Shown here in pieces: positions 13,401-23,147 of a DNA stretch of 64,000 nucleotides; the stretch's first letter is position 1; each line of letters begins with the position of its first letter. The DNA lies in the NCBI RefSeq assembly GCF_901709675.1, contig NC_051108.1, positions 2,854,001 to 2,918,000 of the forward strand, read 5' to 3'. The notes beneath the pieces were generated by a model that made no database searches, had not been told where the DNA came from, and saw only the letters and a program-made list of their open reading frames with translations. A program made the translations under genes and the position numbers. The DNA comes from Syngnathus acus (Eukaryota; Chordata; Actinopteri; Syngnathiformes; Syngnathidae).

Positions 13401-16400
13401 CCAGAGCTATTTCATATTAGCAGTATTAAAATGTCACCAATCAAGCTCAGTCAATCCAGAATAACTGTGTTCCTTTCCTGACCGATGTAACAAATGCAAG
13501 GAAAACACGTCAATAATTGCTTTGGAATTCAGTCTGCTTTGCTATGTAAATGTAGTCCGCGAGCGTTTTTATCTGTGTCACACTTGGCCGAGTCTCCAAT
13601 AACTGGCTCTGCTTGGCTCTTGCAGGCATTCAGTTTCGTCTCCCTACTTCGTGCAGTGTGGACCGTGCTCAGCCACCGCAAGGTACCAGTCAGTCGTCAT
13701 CATTTAGATCTGATCCAGTGTAGGAAGGTTATTTTTCTTTTCTTGCTTTGAGTCAGTTAGTCCGAAATCATTTTTAATGAATTCTAAAAAAAGAAAATCC
13801 AGTCGCTGTGCTCTTTCGTTTGCAGTCTTTCAGCTGATGGCCAAGTCTGTATGTAAGATGCTCAGTGTTGAAAATGAAGTCAGATGGCTCCAAAGTGTAT
13901 AAATAGACAATGTGGTGTTTCAATATTGCCTGAGTCACAAAGCTTCCATTTGGAAGCCACCCACAGTCTCCTGCAGCACTGCAGCCTCTTCAAGTTGGAA
14001 GGAAGTCAAGTCTGTGATGGGATTTGTCTTAACAGAATTCCGCTGGTTTTGTTGCACTTAATTAGCTCTCAGCCAAGTAGTCTGAGTGTGTGTGTGTGTG
14101 TGTGTGCTGTGACTACAATTGTTAACATTGATGTGTGTTTTAGCAGGCAACAGATCGCCTTGCGTTATCTCAACTTAATGAATTTTAACCATTTCTGAGC
14201 TCCCATTGTGCTTTTTAGTCGCTTGCCTTTGGTGATGTTTTTTTTCTCCTCCCATTAAGTTTGGCTTGTATTCATTTTTCCATCCTTCTTTTGCCTTTTC
14301 CTCGTCCTGTCATCCTGCTTGTGCTATCCAGCGGTGTCATATCCTCCTAGTTACAAGAAGACCCCACCTCCCGTGCCCCCGCGCGCCACCACCAAGCCTC
14401 TTATCTCTGTGACAGCCCAGAGCAGCACTGAATCCACCCAAGATGCCTACCAGGACGGGAGGCAACCCCGAGGCGGTCTGTGGGCCACCGACAGCCTCGG
14501 ACGTCCCATCTACAGCTCCATGGACAGCCTGGACAGCTCCAAAGCCGTCACGATGGCCATGGAGTCTGCGGCGCCCAAGAGGCACGCATCTTTGGGCAGC
14601 CACAGCTCCATCCAGACTTGCGACAAAGCCGTGTTGGTATCCAAGGCGGAAGAGTACCTCAAAACTCCAAGATCCTCCATCGGGATACAGGCACGTACAG
14701 CATAACCACGAAACTACAATCGTCTTGAATCTCAATCGACTGTCAATTTGCGGCGGGTCTTCAACAGGTGGAAACTGCGACAGAATCCGAGACTGAAAGC
14801 AAAGGTCTTCCTCAGTTTCACTCTATAGGTATCCAGGTGGAGGATCACAAAAGGTATGTGGTGCCACCACTTTGACATTTCATCACGTCCAGGAGTTGCA
14901 CGTCAATTCTAATCACATGACCTCCGCACGTTTAGGCGAGGTCGGGTGAAGCGGTCCAACAGCGTTACCACCGCCGTGCAAGCCGACATGGAGCTAGAGG
15001 GCTTCCCCTCCATGGAGGACAAGGGTCTGCAGTTCGGTGGCGCTTTTGGGCGCCACTCTGAGCCGAGCACCCCCACGCAGTACGGGGCCATCCGTACAGT
15101 GCGCACACAAGGCCTGTTTAGCTACAGGGAGGACTACCGGACCTCCAGCGGGCCCCCCAGCCCGCAGCCTGCACCCTGGCTTGTTGAACCCAGCCTGGAG
15201 GCCAGCGAGACGGGTCGAGTGTCTCCTCTTCGCAGGGACGGCAGCTGGTTCATGCAGCTTCTTCACAATGAATCCAAAAGGATGGAGGGATGGTGTAAAG
15301 AGATGGAGGGGGAGGCGGAGGAACACGATCTGACGGAGGAGAGTGAGCATCTTTTTGGTTTTCTCTTCAATCTGACTGGAGTTGATTGTGTCTTGAATAT
15401 CTCTACGTTTGCAGTTCTAGGAAAAATCCGGAGTGCGGTGGGAAGCGCTCAGCTGCTCATGTCCCAAAAGTTTCAGCAGTTTTACTGGCTATGTCAGCAA
15501 AATCTGGTGAGTGATGGACAACAAAACCTTGATGTACTATTGACAAGCCCCCCCATGCTTTTAATTTGCTTCTTAGAGAGTTGCATTATGGGAAAACATA
15601 TCCTTCTCTGCCTGAGCTTTGACAATCTGGTTCGCCCTCCAGCAATAGACCGCAGCAATCGATAGAGGAACAGTCCCTTCGCCGCTGTCGAGCCATCTGA
15701 AAACGAAAGGGGAATTCCAATCGGAAGCATTTGAGCCCTTCCATTAATGCACAAAGGCAGCAGTTTGAAATTGAGCCTTAGACTCGGAATAATGGACTGC
15801 CACTGTATTCTTTGTCCTCAAGTCCACAGTGGCTACAGAGCACACACTGACCGCAACGTTATGACCACCTGACACAATCCATTATCATCAGAAGGGTAAA
15901 ATAAATAAAAGAATAATTATCTACATTTATAGAGACAATAAAATCGAATTTGCCCAATGAGCACAAATCATCAACAGGTGTCCATGAAGTAGCCACAGCA
16001 CATCATTTCAAACGACTGCAAATGGACCATAAAAATAAACTAATATGAACAGTTTAATGAATAAAAATACTCACCGAGACAAAGTCCATCATTTTATGTC
16101 TTTACGAGGTTTAATTAGATTAAAATCTCGTGTTGCATGTATGTGTGTGACAGATAATTCATCGATTTATGTCTCTTGCTCGTTGAAGCTCTTTCATACC
16201 TGTTTGAGGCAACAATGACCATAAAATACATAAATTCGTAACAGAATAAAAATAAAAACATTCAAAATAAGCACAAAAAAAAGCATAAAATAGCCAGGCG
16301 TTTGAGAAAGTTTACCTGTGCATTTTCTTCTTGACGTAATGCATGACGTGAAGTGGCACGATTGGTGCTTTACTGCCTCCTAGTGGCAGTCAAGGTAAAA

Positions 16401-16968
16401 AGGCTTGTTTGTTGGTTTGACTATGAACTGAGTTGATTGACGCAAAATATAGCCACTAAAGTGTGTGTTGCTCTCTTCTTTCCTTCTTTCCCTATTTCTT
16501 TTTTGTTTTCTCTTCTTTTCTTAAAACAAGGACCCAAGCGCCATGCCCAGACCCACATCTCAGGACCTGGCCGGATTCTGGGACCTCTTGCAGCTTTCCA
16601 TTGAAGACGTCACTGCCAAATTTGAAGAGCTGCAGCAGATCAAGAGCAACAAGTGGCAACTGCTGGGGAGTCCTGAGAAGAAGGTATCGAAAATTGGAAC
16701 TCCATAACCGTTTCCATGGAGATGTGTTTCATATCTTCTTGTCTTTCCAAAGGATCGAAAGTGGATTCCCCCTCTGACCAGGAGGCCCAGCAGGGGCCGT
16801 GGCGGGGTCATGCGAGAGCGATCGCTGGATCTCCAGGACCGCCAGCGCCAGGAGGCCCGCAGACGGCTCATGGCCGCCAAGCGAGCGGCTTCGTTCAGAC
16901 AGAACTCAGCTACCGAGCGAGCCGACAGCATCGAGATCTACATCCCGGAAGCTCAGACGAGGCTTTGA
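368..16968 (+). CDS. dlgap2: dlgap2: disks large-associated protein 2 (SAPAP2), 10 coding exons
   Basis: Postsynaptic scaffold of the GKAP/SAPAP family. It binds guanylate kinase domains of PSD-95-type MAGUKs and, through its C-terminus, Shank PDZ domains, linking receptor complexes to the cytoskeleton. Exons: 368-1450, 2142-2356, 2763-2919, 4099-4318, 14332-14690, 14768-14853, 14936-15342, 15415-15506, 16531-16683, 16753-16968. They join without frame breaks to 995 residues. Visible signatures are the N-terminal MKGLSGSR start; SYVKAM, QSYMRAV and HSYLRAI guanylate-kinase-binding repeats (about residues 387, 468 and 533); paired SIGIQ dynein light chain motifs (about 674-704); a GKAP homology domain (about 800-980); and the PDZ ligand QTRL at the end. 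Paralogue choice: the SPTESCPMD, FYWLCQQN and RTVRTQGLFSYRE segments fit DLGAP2 better than DLGAP1, 3 or 4. The frame stays open upstream of 368 to the splice site at 303 with residues resembling the long mammalian isoform (KFNEARR), so 368 may be an internal start. Odd: an alanine run near residue 118 and one GC-AG intron. Confidence 0.93.
1451..2141 (+). other. dlgap2 intron 1
   Basis: Intron of 691 bp with GT...AG ends. It holds an AAT trinucleotide run near 1748-1769 and otherwise nothing recognisable. Confidence 0.85.
2142..2356 (+). CDS. dlgap2: dlgap2 exon 2
   Basis: Begins VPQDEWGGYPGEKDDEIPCR and carries the first guanylate-kinase-binding repeat, RRMRSSSYVKAMGE. The acceptor follows TTGCCCACAAG and the donor is ATAG|GTAGGT. 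It is 215 bp and ends in phase 2; the split serine codon is completed by exon 3. Confidence 0.92.
2357..2762 (+). other. dlgap2 intron 2
   Basis: Intron of 406 bp between well-supported exons. No repeat or RNA gene is seen. Confidence 0.85.
2763..2919 (+). CDS. dlgap2: dlgap2 exon 3
   Basis: 157 bp. Encodes a second GK-binding repeat, FRSRNQSYMRAVSTLSQ, and ends ASCVSQ. The acceptor is TCTCTCAG and the donor CAG|GTGAGT. Confidence 0.93.
2920..4098 (+). other. dlgap2 intron 3
   Basis: Intron of 1179 bp. It contains a decayed inverted-repeat element at 3051-3240 and homopolymer runs near 3845-3885. The rest is unremarkable AT-rich DNA. Confidence 0.85.
3051..3240. repeat. Decayed TA-flanked inverted-repeat element, copy 1
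   Basis: The left end TACCGTATTTTTCGAACTAT is answered on the right by CCCTATAGTCCGAAAAA. Internal GCACCTTATA units match the family seen at 11769, 29170, 38884 and 51576. The right terminus has lost its final CGGTA, so this is an old copy. Confidence 0.7.
4099..4318 (+). CDS. dlgap2: dlgap2 exon 4
   Basis: 220 bp. Begins VSETEINGQFESVCESVFSE and carries the third GK-binding repeat, FRTRSHSYLRAIQAG. It ends in phase 1 with ACAG|GTAAAA. The open frame extends left into the intron to 4018, but the acceptor TGTCTCTCAG at 4097-4098 and family alignment fix the start. Confidence 0.93.
4319..6353 (+). other. dlgap2 intron 4, left part
   Basis: First 2 kb of a 10-kb intron. T-rich and A-rich runs occur at 4440, 4590, 5690-5720 and 6050-6070. 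No exon or mobile element is recognised. Confidence 0.7.
6354..7168 (+). CDS. Unrecognised terminal coding exon, possibly an alternative dlgap2 last exon
   Basis: I do not recognise this protein. After the acceptor TTTTTCTTCCAG at 6342-6353 there is an open frame of about 271 residues to TAA at 7166-7168. The incoming phase (one base needed) is exactly what dlgap2 exon 4 delivers, giving a joined GAG codon. It has coding character: an acidic start (DVVDETSFLNDDMIEDDDG), a Pro/Ser/Thr linker, a likely amphipathic helix with MQWKDEISAMRYELAELRRD, then FNSNFFNFTQ, then TQTQD and SVGIQ, which resemble the dynein light chain anchors of GKAP proteins. The last residues, MSMSF, could fit a class II PDZ ligand. 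GC-rich third positions resemble dlgap2 exons. It could instead be the last exon of a separate nested gene, but no partner exons were found between 4319 and 6353. Confidence 0.55.
7169..7715 (+). other. Probable 3' UTR of the 6354 exon, with AATAAA at 7688
   Basis: AT-rich sequence follows the stop codon at 7168 and contains a canonical AATAAA at 7688-7693, about 520 bases downstream. This suggests that the exon is terminal rather than internal. Confidence 0.4.
7716..11768 (+). other. dlgap2 intron 4, middle part
   Basis: Four kilobases of AT-rich intron. It holds homopolymer runs (8153, 9500-9535, 9690, 10250) and scattered TTTTATTT tracts. No exon, RNA gene or transposon is recognised. Confidence 0.65.
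11769..12014. repeat. TA-flanked inverted-repeat element, copy 2
   Basis: Starts TACCGTGTTTTCCGCACTAT and ends AGTGCGGAAAATACGGTA; the ends are reverse complements and both are flanked by TA. Internal GGTGCGCCTTATAATC units repeat. It carries the fragment GCAGGCGTGTCCAAAGTCCG at about 11886, also present in copies at 38884 and 55560. Confidence 0.88.
12064..12382 (+). mobile_element. tRNA-derived SINE
   Basis: The head holds RNA polymerase III promoter-like boxes: box A at TGGCCTAGTGGTAGAGTG (about 12067) and box B at GGGTTCAAACCCC (about 12109). A tRNA-unrelated body follows with GGGTTAAATGCAGAGGACAA, and the 3' tail is a repeated TTTAATCTT. The shape and tail are typical of fish tRNA SINEs. 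Confidence 0.88.
12383..13625 (+). other. dlgap2 intron 4, right-middle part
   Basis: Mostly AT-rich. A GC-rich patch at about 12740-12900, within an otherwise AT-rich intron, might be regulatory, but no specific site can be named. Confidence 0.5.
13626..13682 (+). CDS. Possible 57-bp cassette exon of dlgap2
   Basis: TTGGCTCTTGCAG precedes and AAG|GTACC follows. The 57 bp keep phase 1 to phase 1 between exons 4 and 5 with no stop, adding 19 residues (GIQFRLPTSCSVDRAQPPQ) ahead of AVSYPPSYKK. I do not know a matching mammalian isoform, so this is a prediction from splice signals and phase only. Confidence 0.35.
13683..14331 (+). other. dlgap2 intron 4, right end
   Basis: Contains a TG dinucleotide run at about 14086-14106 and the polypyrimidine tract before the exon 5 acceptor. 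Nothing else is recognised. Confidence 0.7.
14332..14690 (+). CDS. dlgap2: dlgap2 exon 5
   Basis: 359 bp. Encodes the proline motif YKKTPPPVPPR, then PLISVTAQSSTESTQDAYQD, SSMDSLDSSKA and the first SIGIQ dynein light chain motif. The acceptor follows GTGCTATCCAG. The frame would hit TAA at 14702 if read through, so splicing after CAG 14690 is needed. The only suitable donor there is CAG|GCACGT. Confidence 0.88.
14691..14767 (+). other. 77-bp GC-AG intron of dlgap2
   Basis: Starts GCACGTAC and ends TTCAACAG. Removing it joins SSIGIQ to VETATESETES in frame and makes a complete GIQVE motif. The nearest GT, four bases downstream, would shift the frame into a TGA. Confidence 0.75.
14768..14853 (+). 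CDS. dlgap2: dlgap2 exon 6
   Basis: 86 bp encoding VETATESETESKGLPQFHSI and GIQVEDHKR, the second dynein light chain anchor. The donor is AAAAG|GTATGT. Confidence 0.9.
14936..15342 (+). CDS. dlgap2: dlgap2 exon 7
   Basis: 407 bp. Contains KRSNSVTTAVQAD, EDKGLQFG, HSEPSTPTQYGAIRTVRTQG and LFSYREDYRT, then the start of the GKAP homology domain, RRDGSWFMQLL...RMEGWCKEMEGEAEE. The donor is GAGA|GTGAGC. The FSYREDYRT segment is the strongest sign of DLGAP2 identity. Confidence 0.94.
15415..15506 (+). CDS. dlgap2: dlgap2 exon 8
   Basis: 92 bp encoding LGKIRSAVGSAQLLMSQKFQ and QFYWLCQQNL within the GKAP homology domain. The acceptor is TTTGCAG and the donor CTG|GTGAGT. Confidence 0.94.
15507..16530 (+). 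other. dlgap2 intron 8
   Basis: Intron of 1024 bp, AT-rich with A-rich runs near 16240-16290 and a strong pyrimidine tract at 16470-16522. No repeat element is recognised. Confidence 0.85.
16531..16683 (+). CDS. dlgap2: dlgap2 exon 9
   Basis: 153 bp in phase 0 encoding PRPTSQDLAGFWDLLQLSIE and DVTAKFEELQQIKSNKWQLL, the conserved core of the GKAP homology domain. Confidence 0.94.
16753..16968 (+). CDS. dlgap2: dlgap2 exon 10 (C-terminus, Shank PDZ ligand)
   Basis: 216 bp including TGA at 16966-16968. It ends ATERADSIEIYIPEAQTRL; QTRL is the Shank PDZ-binding terminus of the family. The stretch that is PPPIPKKP in mammals reads WIPPLTRRP here, so a candidate SH3-type ligand is altered. Confidence 0.94.
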   Translation, partial: DRKWIPPLTRRPSRGRGGVMRERSLDLQDRQRQEARRRLMAAKRAASFRQNSATERADSIEIYIPEAQTRL

Positions 16969-17719
16969 GGTCCACGGATTCATCCTTGATTTTCTCTTTG
17001 CTCATTTTTTGGTTTCTTCATTCAACACCAGCTCCCGGCATCACATCTTGCTTCCGTCGCCCACTTTAAGATGTGTTGCCATTCTTTCGATTCTTACGCT
17101 TCTAGATTTTTTTTCAAAATTCAGCCTCCAAATCAATTCAACTCCTAATTCTGAGGAGTGTGGTGCTTGCAGCAAGCTCAAACGTTCCAACTTTAGCCTT
17201 TTAGAGCTGCTATTGCCCCAAATCAACACCTGATTTCAATATTTTCTGTACTTTCAATAATATTTGGTACACTGAGAGTTTGTTAGTCAAGTTGTAATTG
17301 TTCCTCTCTCTAAAAAAAAAATCACTTTCAACTTCAGTTCTTTCAACCTTCATCCATTTGATTCATGGAACTCATTTTGCTGCTGGATGCGTTCACGTTG
17401 CAGAACACATTCGTCTACGAACTCGAGAGATTGCGCAAGAGGGGAGTACAGAACAGCATTTTTTGCGCCTTACGATATTCATGTTTGTATTTCCAAGGGA
17501 AATGTAGTTTATGGAGCTCACGTGATAATGTTGCAGTTGAATTGCAAAGGACGGTTGATGGTTTTTTTTTTTTTTTTCCCTCCATGCCATTCTATTCGGA
17601 TATTGTGACAAATTGCAAATTTGCATTTGGTATTGACGGGATTGTTGGTTGATTTAACAGAGCATTTGTATGGGTTGATTAGGGCATGCTCCCACGCTGC
17701 AACCTTTAGCTCAGATTAC

Positions 17720-17744
17720 GCACACACACACACACACACACACA
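17720..17744. repeat. CA microsatellite
   Basis: Uninterrupted CA dinucleotide run of about 12 units in the region downstream of the dlgap2 stop. Confidence 0.9.
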
Positions 17745-19338
17745 AAACATCATTTAGTCAACAAAGGGTGCAAATGACACTTTAACACTCGTCAGTTACT
17801 CTAGTCAACGGTGCTGCTTTTTACTCTCCAAGTGTTGTCCTTAACCCGGGCCTATGCGCGCACAGACACACTCAAGGACTTTTTAAAACAGAGATTTATC
17901 AACATGGTGCCCGTTTGTCTCTGCGCTGGTTGTGTGTGTGTGTGCTCCAATGTGACGTTAGGAAGGATCATCTTTGCAATGCGTTTGCCCAAAATAGTCT
18001 TTCGGTTTCTATAATAATGGCAGAAAAGCTCTCATGCTATGTTAGCACTAGCCTATCCAGTAAACTAAATGTACCTATAAAGTGACAGCTTCATAATCCT
18101 TAAGATTGTTCACTTGTAATTAGGTGAGTTGTGCCGTTTGTTCCCATGGCAACCACAGAGCCCTCACTTACTTCAGTAGTTTGTGGTTGGTGGACCAGCC
18201 AGGACAAGGAAATAAAAAAAAAGATTGGGATTGCCACAAATCTTAGCTGTAGTTCTTGCCAAAGGTGTCTCGTGGTATATAGGTCAGGGTTCTCAGTCAA
18301 GTTCTTCCACACCAAACTCATAAGAGCGTGCCAGACAAGGACTTTTCTCATAACCTCCCACAAAAGTGTCCAAAATGTCTTCTTGGTGTGCTTGGAGGAG
18401 AAAAAAAAAAAAGACGGATGGGCCACTAAGGAGCCCAGTACCATTTCTTAATACAACATTAATGAATTTAAATCATAGAACATAGAGACCATATAGATTT
18501 TGCCTATTTCACTGAATTCCATACTAACAACATAAAATGATAAAATATTTAATTGATCTGGTTGAATTGTTTTGGGTTTTGTAAATCAGTCACAATAATG
18601 CATGTGAATTTCCCGATGAAAATCAGCTTCTGAATTTTGATTAGTGGATGGAGGGAAGGTTGGCAGTGTGTGTTCTAAACATCGGCGAGTTCTTTCCTGC
18701 ATCACACACACACACAGCAATTGTAGGACAACAACTACCTATTCAAGCATAGGTGTGTGTGTGTTTGTGTATTTGTAGTGTTGTGTAGTGAGGAATTTAC
18801 AGGGTTTTAGATAGTGGGGTTAAAAAGACGTGCACCATGTGACTTGCACACAGTAACTGGTATCATGCGGGGCTATTAGTACATATTAAATAATCATGAT
18901 ATCATATATGTGCATAAGCCAAAAATATTTGCTATAATGGGGCTTGGGCAACTATGTACATGACAATTCCTCAGGTGCCTTATGGCGTTGTGCATGTTGA
19001 TGGTTACCGCTGCTGCTGCGACTTCTTCTTAGCGTTATAAAGGGCTGTAAACTGGTTCGAGTCAGATTTAAGTCGGAGGCACTGCAACATTCAAATCCAC
19101 ACTTCATCATGTGTTATAAGAGCGCGAGAGGAAAAGCATCAGGGTTTTCCTAGAGTGATTTTAAAATATTTCAAATATATCTTTATAGTTTTAGAGTGCA
19201 AGGGAGAGAGGGAATAAGACCTTTGCAAACATTTGCTCTTACTTTGAATGACCATCAGTCTTCTGTGATATCGCTTAACTGTTGTTTGGGTGGTTTTTAA
19301 ATCACTAAATTCTCAATAAACAAAAACAACTGGTTAAC

Positions 19339-19805
19339 AGTAATCGGGGATAAATGTTTTTGATACACCAATGCAAATAACATTTTATCCGATTGATTAA
19401 TGTAATAATCGATAAAATAATCTAAACATATTGACAGCCCTAGAGAAGGACAATTTAAAAATGTAACTTAAAATTAAATTTGAAAGTAATCGGGGATAAA
19501 TGTTTTAAATACACTAATGCAAATAACATTTTATCCGATTATTCGATTCATTAATGTTATAATCGATAAAATAATCTAAACATATTAAAAAATGACAGCC
19601 CCAGAGTAGGACAATTTTAAAATGTAACTTAAATTTAAATTTGAAAGTAATCGGGGATAAATGTTTTAAATGCACTAATGCAAATATTTTATCCGATTAT
19701 TCGATTCATTTATGTAATAATCGATAAAATAATCTTAACATATTAAAAAAATGACAGCCCTAGAGTAGGACAATTTAAAAATGCAACAAATTTAAAATTA
19801 AATTT
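19339..19805. repeat. Three-copy tandem repeat, about 145-160 bp unit
   Basis: AGTAATCGGGGATAAATGTT recurs at 19339, 19484 and 19646. Each time it is followed by CAAATAACATTTTATCCGAT (shortened in copy 3), AATAATCGATAAAATAATCT and a GACAGCCC(T/C)AGAG segment. The units differ by small indels. Confidence 0.88.
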
Positions 19806-21055
19806 ATCTGCTGTGATTGTTTTTTTTTTTATACGGACAACAGGAACGTGAAACGCTAATAGGCTCGTCTTGTTACCTCACTGCATGGTCATAGAGGGCT
19901 CGTGGCAAACTCGGCAGGTGGGCTTGGAGGCCAAGTCTGCGTACTATGCACCATTAGTATGTTTGTGTTTTCGGGAGGACAGTGGAGGTTACGATTTAAC
20001 TTTTAAATCGACCTACTTTGACGCGCCAACTGAATCAGTGAACATCAAAAAGTTGAAACTGGTGCTCAATGTATGTTTTTTAGGTTCATTCAGACAATCG
20101 ACACACTCACACACACTAACCCCAACTGATTGATCTTTAATTGAGAAGCATTTACTAGTTTTGTGCACTGCAAAGATGTCCTTCACTTGTCGTGCTCTCT
20201 CTTCTTATAAAATCATGGATGACATCACCCCATCGTCGACACCCGGCTTTATCTGCTCCTCAAGCAATAAGCTTAGTTTACATGCTTAATAGCTGGGTGG
20301 TACTTCAATTTCTTTTTCATTTTTCAATCATCCCACACTCTGCTTTTCAGAACAATATTGATATGATTATGTCACCGCTTCCAGAAGCCCACTTGAACCC
20401 ACTCACAAGCATTGTTAGTATATATATTTTTTATATAATAATTTCATTATGAGGAGAGAGAGCAGTCACACTGTTGTTTGCCTTTGATGGAGAAGTGTGT
20501 CGTGTTGTGGACGTTGGTAGAAAAAAAAATGATTTAATTTAAAAAAAAAAAAAGGCCTTTTAAAGGGTTTTGGAATTATAAGAAATGTGATGGCATAAAG
20601 ATGGTAATTGTAATTCTATTTTGAAATGTTGAGAAAAATGGATATAAATGCCAAATATTCTGTATTTGTACAAAAACTATATACATATATAAATATATAT
20701 ATAATATATGCCTAATTTGAATGGAACTATTTTACGCGCTTGACCATGTTTTTGTTGTTTCAAGGAGTTCTTTTTTGTCCACATGATTTTATAGGCTCTT
20801 CAGATAGCATGCAGGGTAGTGAAAATGAATGTATTATTTAGTGTTTGATTGCTGCTCACTATTACAGCATTCTACAGATTGGTTAGTGTTTATAAGATTC
20901 TTTTCAAAATGAATATTTCCTTTAAGAGGTTTCTTTACCCCGGGCACATTTACCGTACATTTTGGATCCAACAATTCATTTTTTTTTTTTCCTTCTTGCT
21001 TTGTGTTTAAAAGTATAATTTGAGTCTTTAAAACTACTGCCGTCCACCGTGTGTA

Positions 21056-21061
21056 AATAAA
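21056..21061 (+). terminator. Polyadenylation signal, candidate for dlgap2
   Basis: AATAAA in the context GTGTAAATAAAGATGC, 4.1 kb after the dlgap2 stop. It is placed where the convergent gene tails meet. Confidence 0.45.
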
Positions 21062-21494
21062 GATGCAAATTAAACTTTTTGAAGAAAACATGGGGGTTGT
21101 GCGGCATTTGCTTGTAATTATAAACATTCCAACCTTCCCTGTTGTCATAGTAACAGGTCGGCTCTTTTCAAAAGTTATTTTTACTGTACAGTGAACCTGT
21201 ATGCCTTTTTTTTTTTTTGGTGGAAATGTTTTGCTGTGGGAGGCCACCAGGACAAGATAGAAGTCATCAATCAGGAATTGGTTCACCTTCTGGGGAAGAG
21301 ATGCAACTCACCTATGGTCAAGCAGAAGATCTGAAGAAATGCATTTTCTTGATGATCTCCCGGCTGGCCTGGGATCTCTCCGAATGTGGATCAGTGGATG
21401 AAAATGGAGGGATGAAAGAAGAGTCCGGAAAAGGTCAGTTACAAATAACATCAATGAAGTGATTGTCGGTGTGATTATTTAAACTAGAGTCTTT

Positions 21495-21657
21495 TTGAAA
21501 GCAGTGATCTGTTTTTATTTTATTACAGCAAAGAAGCCAAACATTACAGACAATAACTATGAATATTGACTTTATAATCAGACTGGCTTGGCAGCAAACG
21601 TCACTCATTGTTGACCGTGGTTGTCACTCTAATTGCGCCCTTTCACTATTGCTTGAC

Positions 21658-21693
<36 letters not shown>

Positions 21694-23147
21694 GGAAAAA
21701 AAATATATACCAGGAACATAAAAACAATTCCGATTCCATCGAGAGAATTAACATTAAACATTTGTTTGTACAAAGTGTAACATTTTGTCCGTCCGATAAA
21801 TCTCAACATTAGAGCCTTACTAGTATGTATAGGATGCAACCTCACTAGAGCCAAAAAAATCTTATATTCTATATACAAACTTTTTTTTTTTTTTTTTTTG
21901 CCTCAATGGAGCTTGTGCAAAACAGAAACACATCAGTCACCACAAGTCAACATCGTATCGGTTAAGCGAGGATGCATTCGACAAAGTCTGCTCTCCATCC
22001 AGGATGCCGCTTGAAACAATAACTCCAAAAAAAAAAAAAATGTTTAGGCACAAGCGTCGCTTTCGCTGCTGGCGGGACAGAAAACAGCACATCCCATTCG
22101 GACCTTGAGCTCAAATACTGCACTGAGCACGACGGGGGGTGGGGGGGGGGGCTGAATTTTTTTTTTTTCTTCACCAAATAAAGCACAATAACGTCACAGG
22201 CTCATTTTGAATCAAAACAAGACAATACTACAGAGTAAATACTTAAAAACAAAAAAAACTAGCGTACCTCTAATGCTCCGATATACAGCTTGTTCTTACA
22301 CTCTCCGCTCACTGGTTGGCCCGTTACATCGTGGCGCTTGACGGTGTTGGCGAAGCGAAGAATGATTGTTCTCAGAAGCAAGTAAACAATAAATACGAAC
22401 AATGTGCTTCAACCGTATACACATATTTACAACAAGTCTTTGGCTTATGAATAAAACATCCGCGGCGACATAACGAGAGAGAAAATGTCGCTTAGGCCGC
22501 CAGTGCACAAAGTAAACGAAGCCAAGGGATACCGCTAATGCTCCAAGTGAACCAATCAGACTGCGGCGCTAATTACTAATTACTCCTTCTCTCTCCAAGG
22601 ACCTCCATTGTGATAAATTGAAAGCGTGTTGGGCCCAGCCCTGGAGTACAATGCAATAAAAACTCAAATGTGCTTTAAAATAAAAAATCAGTCCAAATAA
22701 GAAAAAAAACCCCGACACAAATAAAAATAAAAATCACATTTCTTTTGACTACAAGTTTTTCTTCATGACGTGAAAAAATAAAAATAAAAAAAGCCTAATA
22801 ATACTCAACATGTAAACTATCTTTTGAGTCAGTCTCTCGAAGTGATCTTTCGGTTAGTTAACGCGTTTAAGGGACTGATTCTGTTTGCTCCAAAAGAGCT
22901 TCAAGAGAACATTGTGATGATGGTGATCATCTCAAGCTGGTGGCAGTTACGGAGCGTGGAGAGAGACTAAACATCGTTTTGACTTGTGGGCCCCTCACAT
23001 CCAGGGGGCTCACTGGCACTCAAGAAGCTGTACAATTTCAGCATAAAGGAGCTTTCAAAGTCTCCTCGGCACACATCCATAAGACTGACTTGGTCTGGAA
23101 GGACTAGCCAGGGTTTTCCTGCTCTCCTTCGCCATCTTCCCACTTGT
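21495..23147 (-). other. Probable ptprk 3' UTR
   Basis: The noncoding stretch after the ptprk stop (read leftwards) reaches two overlapping minus-strand AATAAA hexamers at 21514-21524. It contains long T runs at about 21661-21689 and 21881-21899. No coding exon was found in it. Confidence 0.45.

Larger units (their letters stand above)
16969..21085 (+). other. Probable dlgap2 3' UTR, 4.1 kb
   Basis: No coding exon follows the stop. AATAAA occurs at 21056-21061 with little beyond it but the converging ptprk tail, so a long 3' UTR is likely. It includes a CA run (17720-17744), the tandem array at 19339-19805 and AT-rich stretches near 20680-20710. The true polyadenylation site is inferred, and earlier sites could also be used. 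Confidence 0.45.

Noticed and set aside
14443-14796. Overlapping alternative frames within dlgap2 exon 5
   Set aside because: Shadow frames of a strongly conserved exon; the conserved PPPVPPR and SIGIQ motifs are in the chosen frame.
368-16968. Assignment to dlgap1, dlgap3 or dlgap4
   Set aside because: DLGAP3 shares some C-terminal features, but TESCPMD, RTQGLFSYREDYRT, FYWLCQQN and ATERADSIEIY point to DLGAP2.
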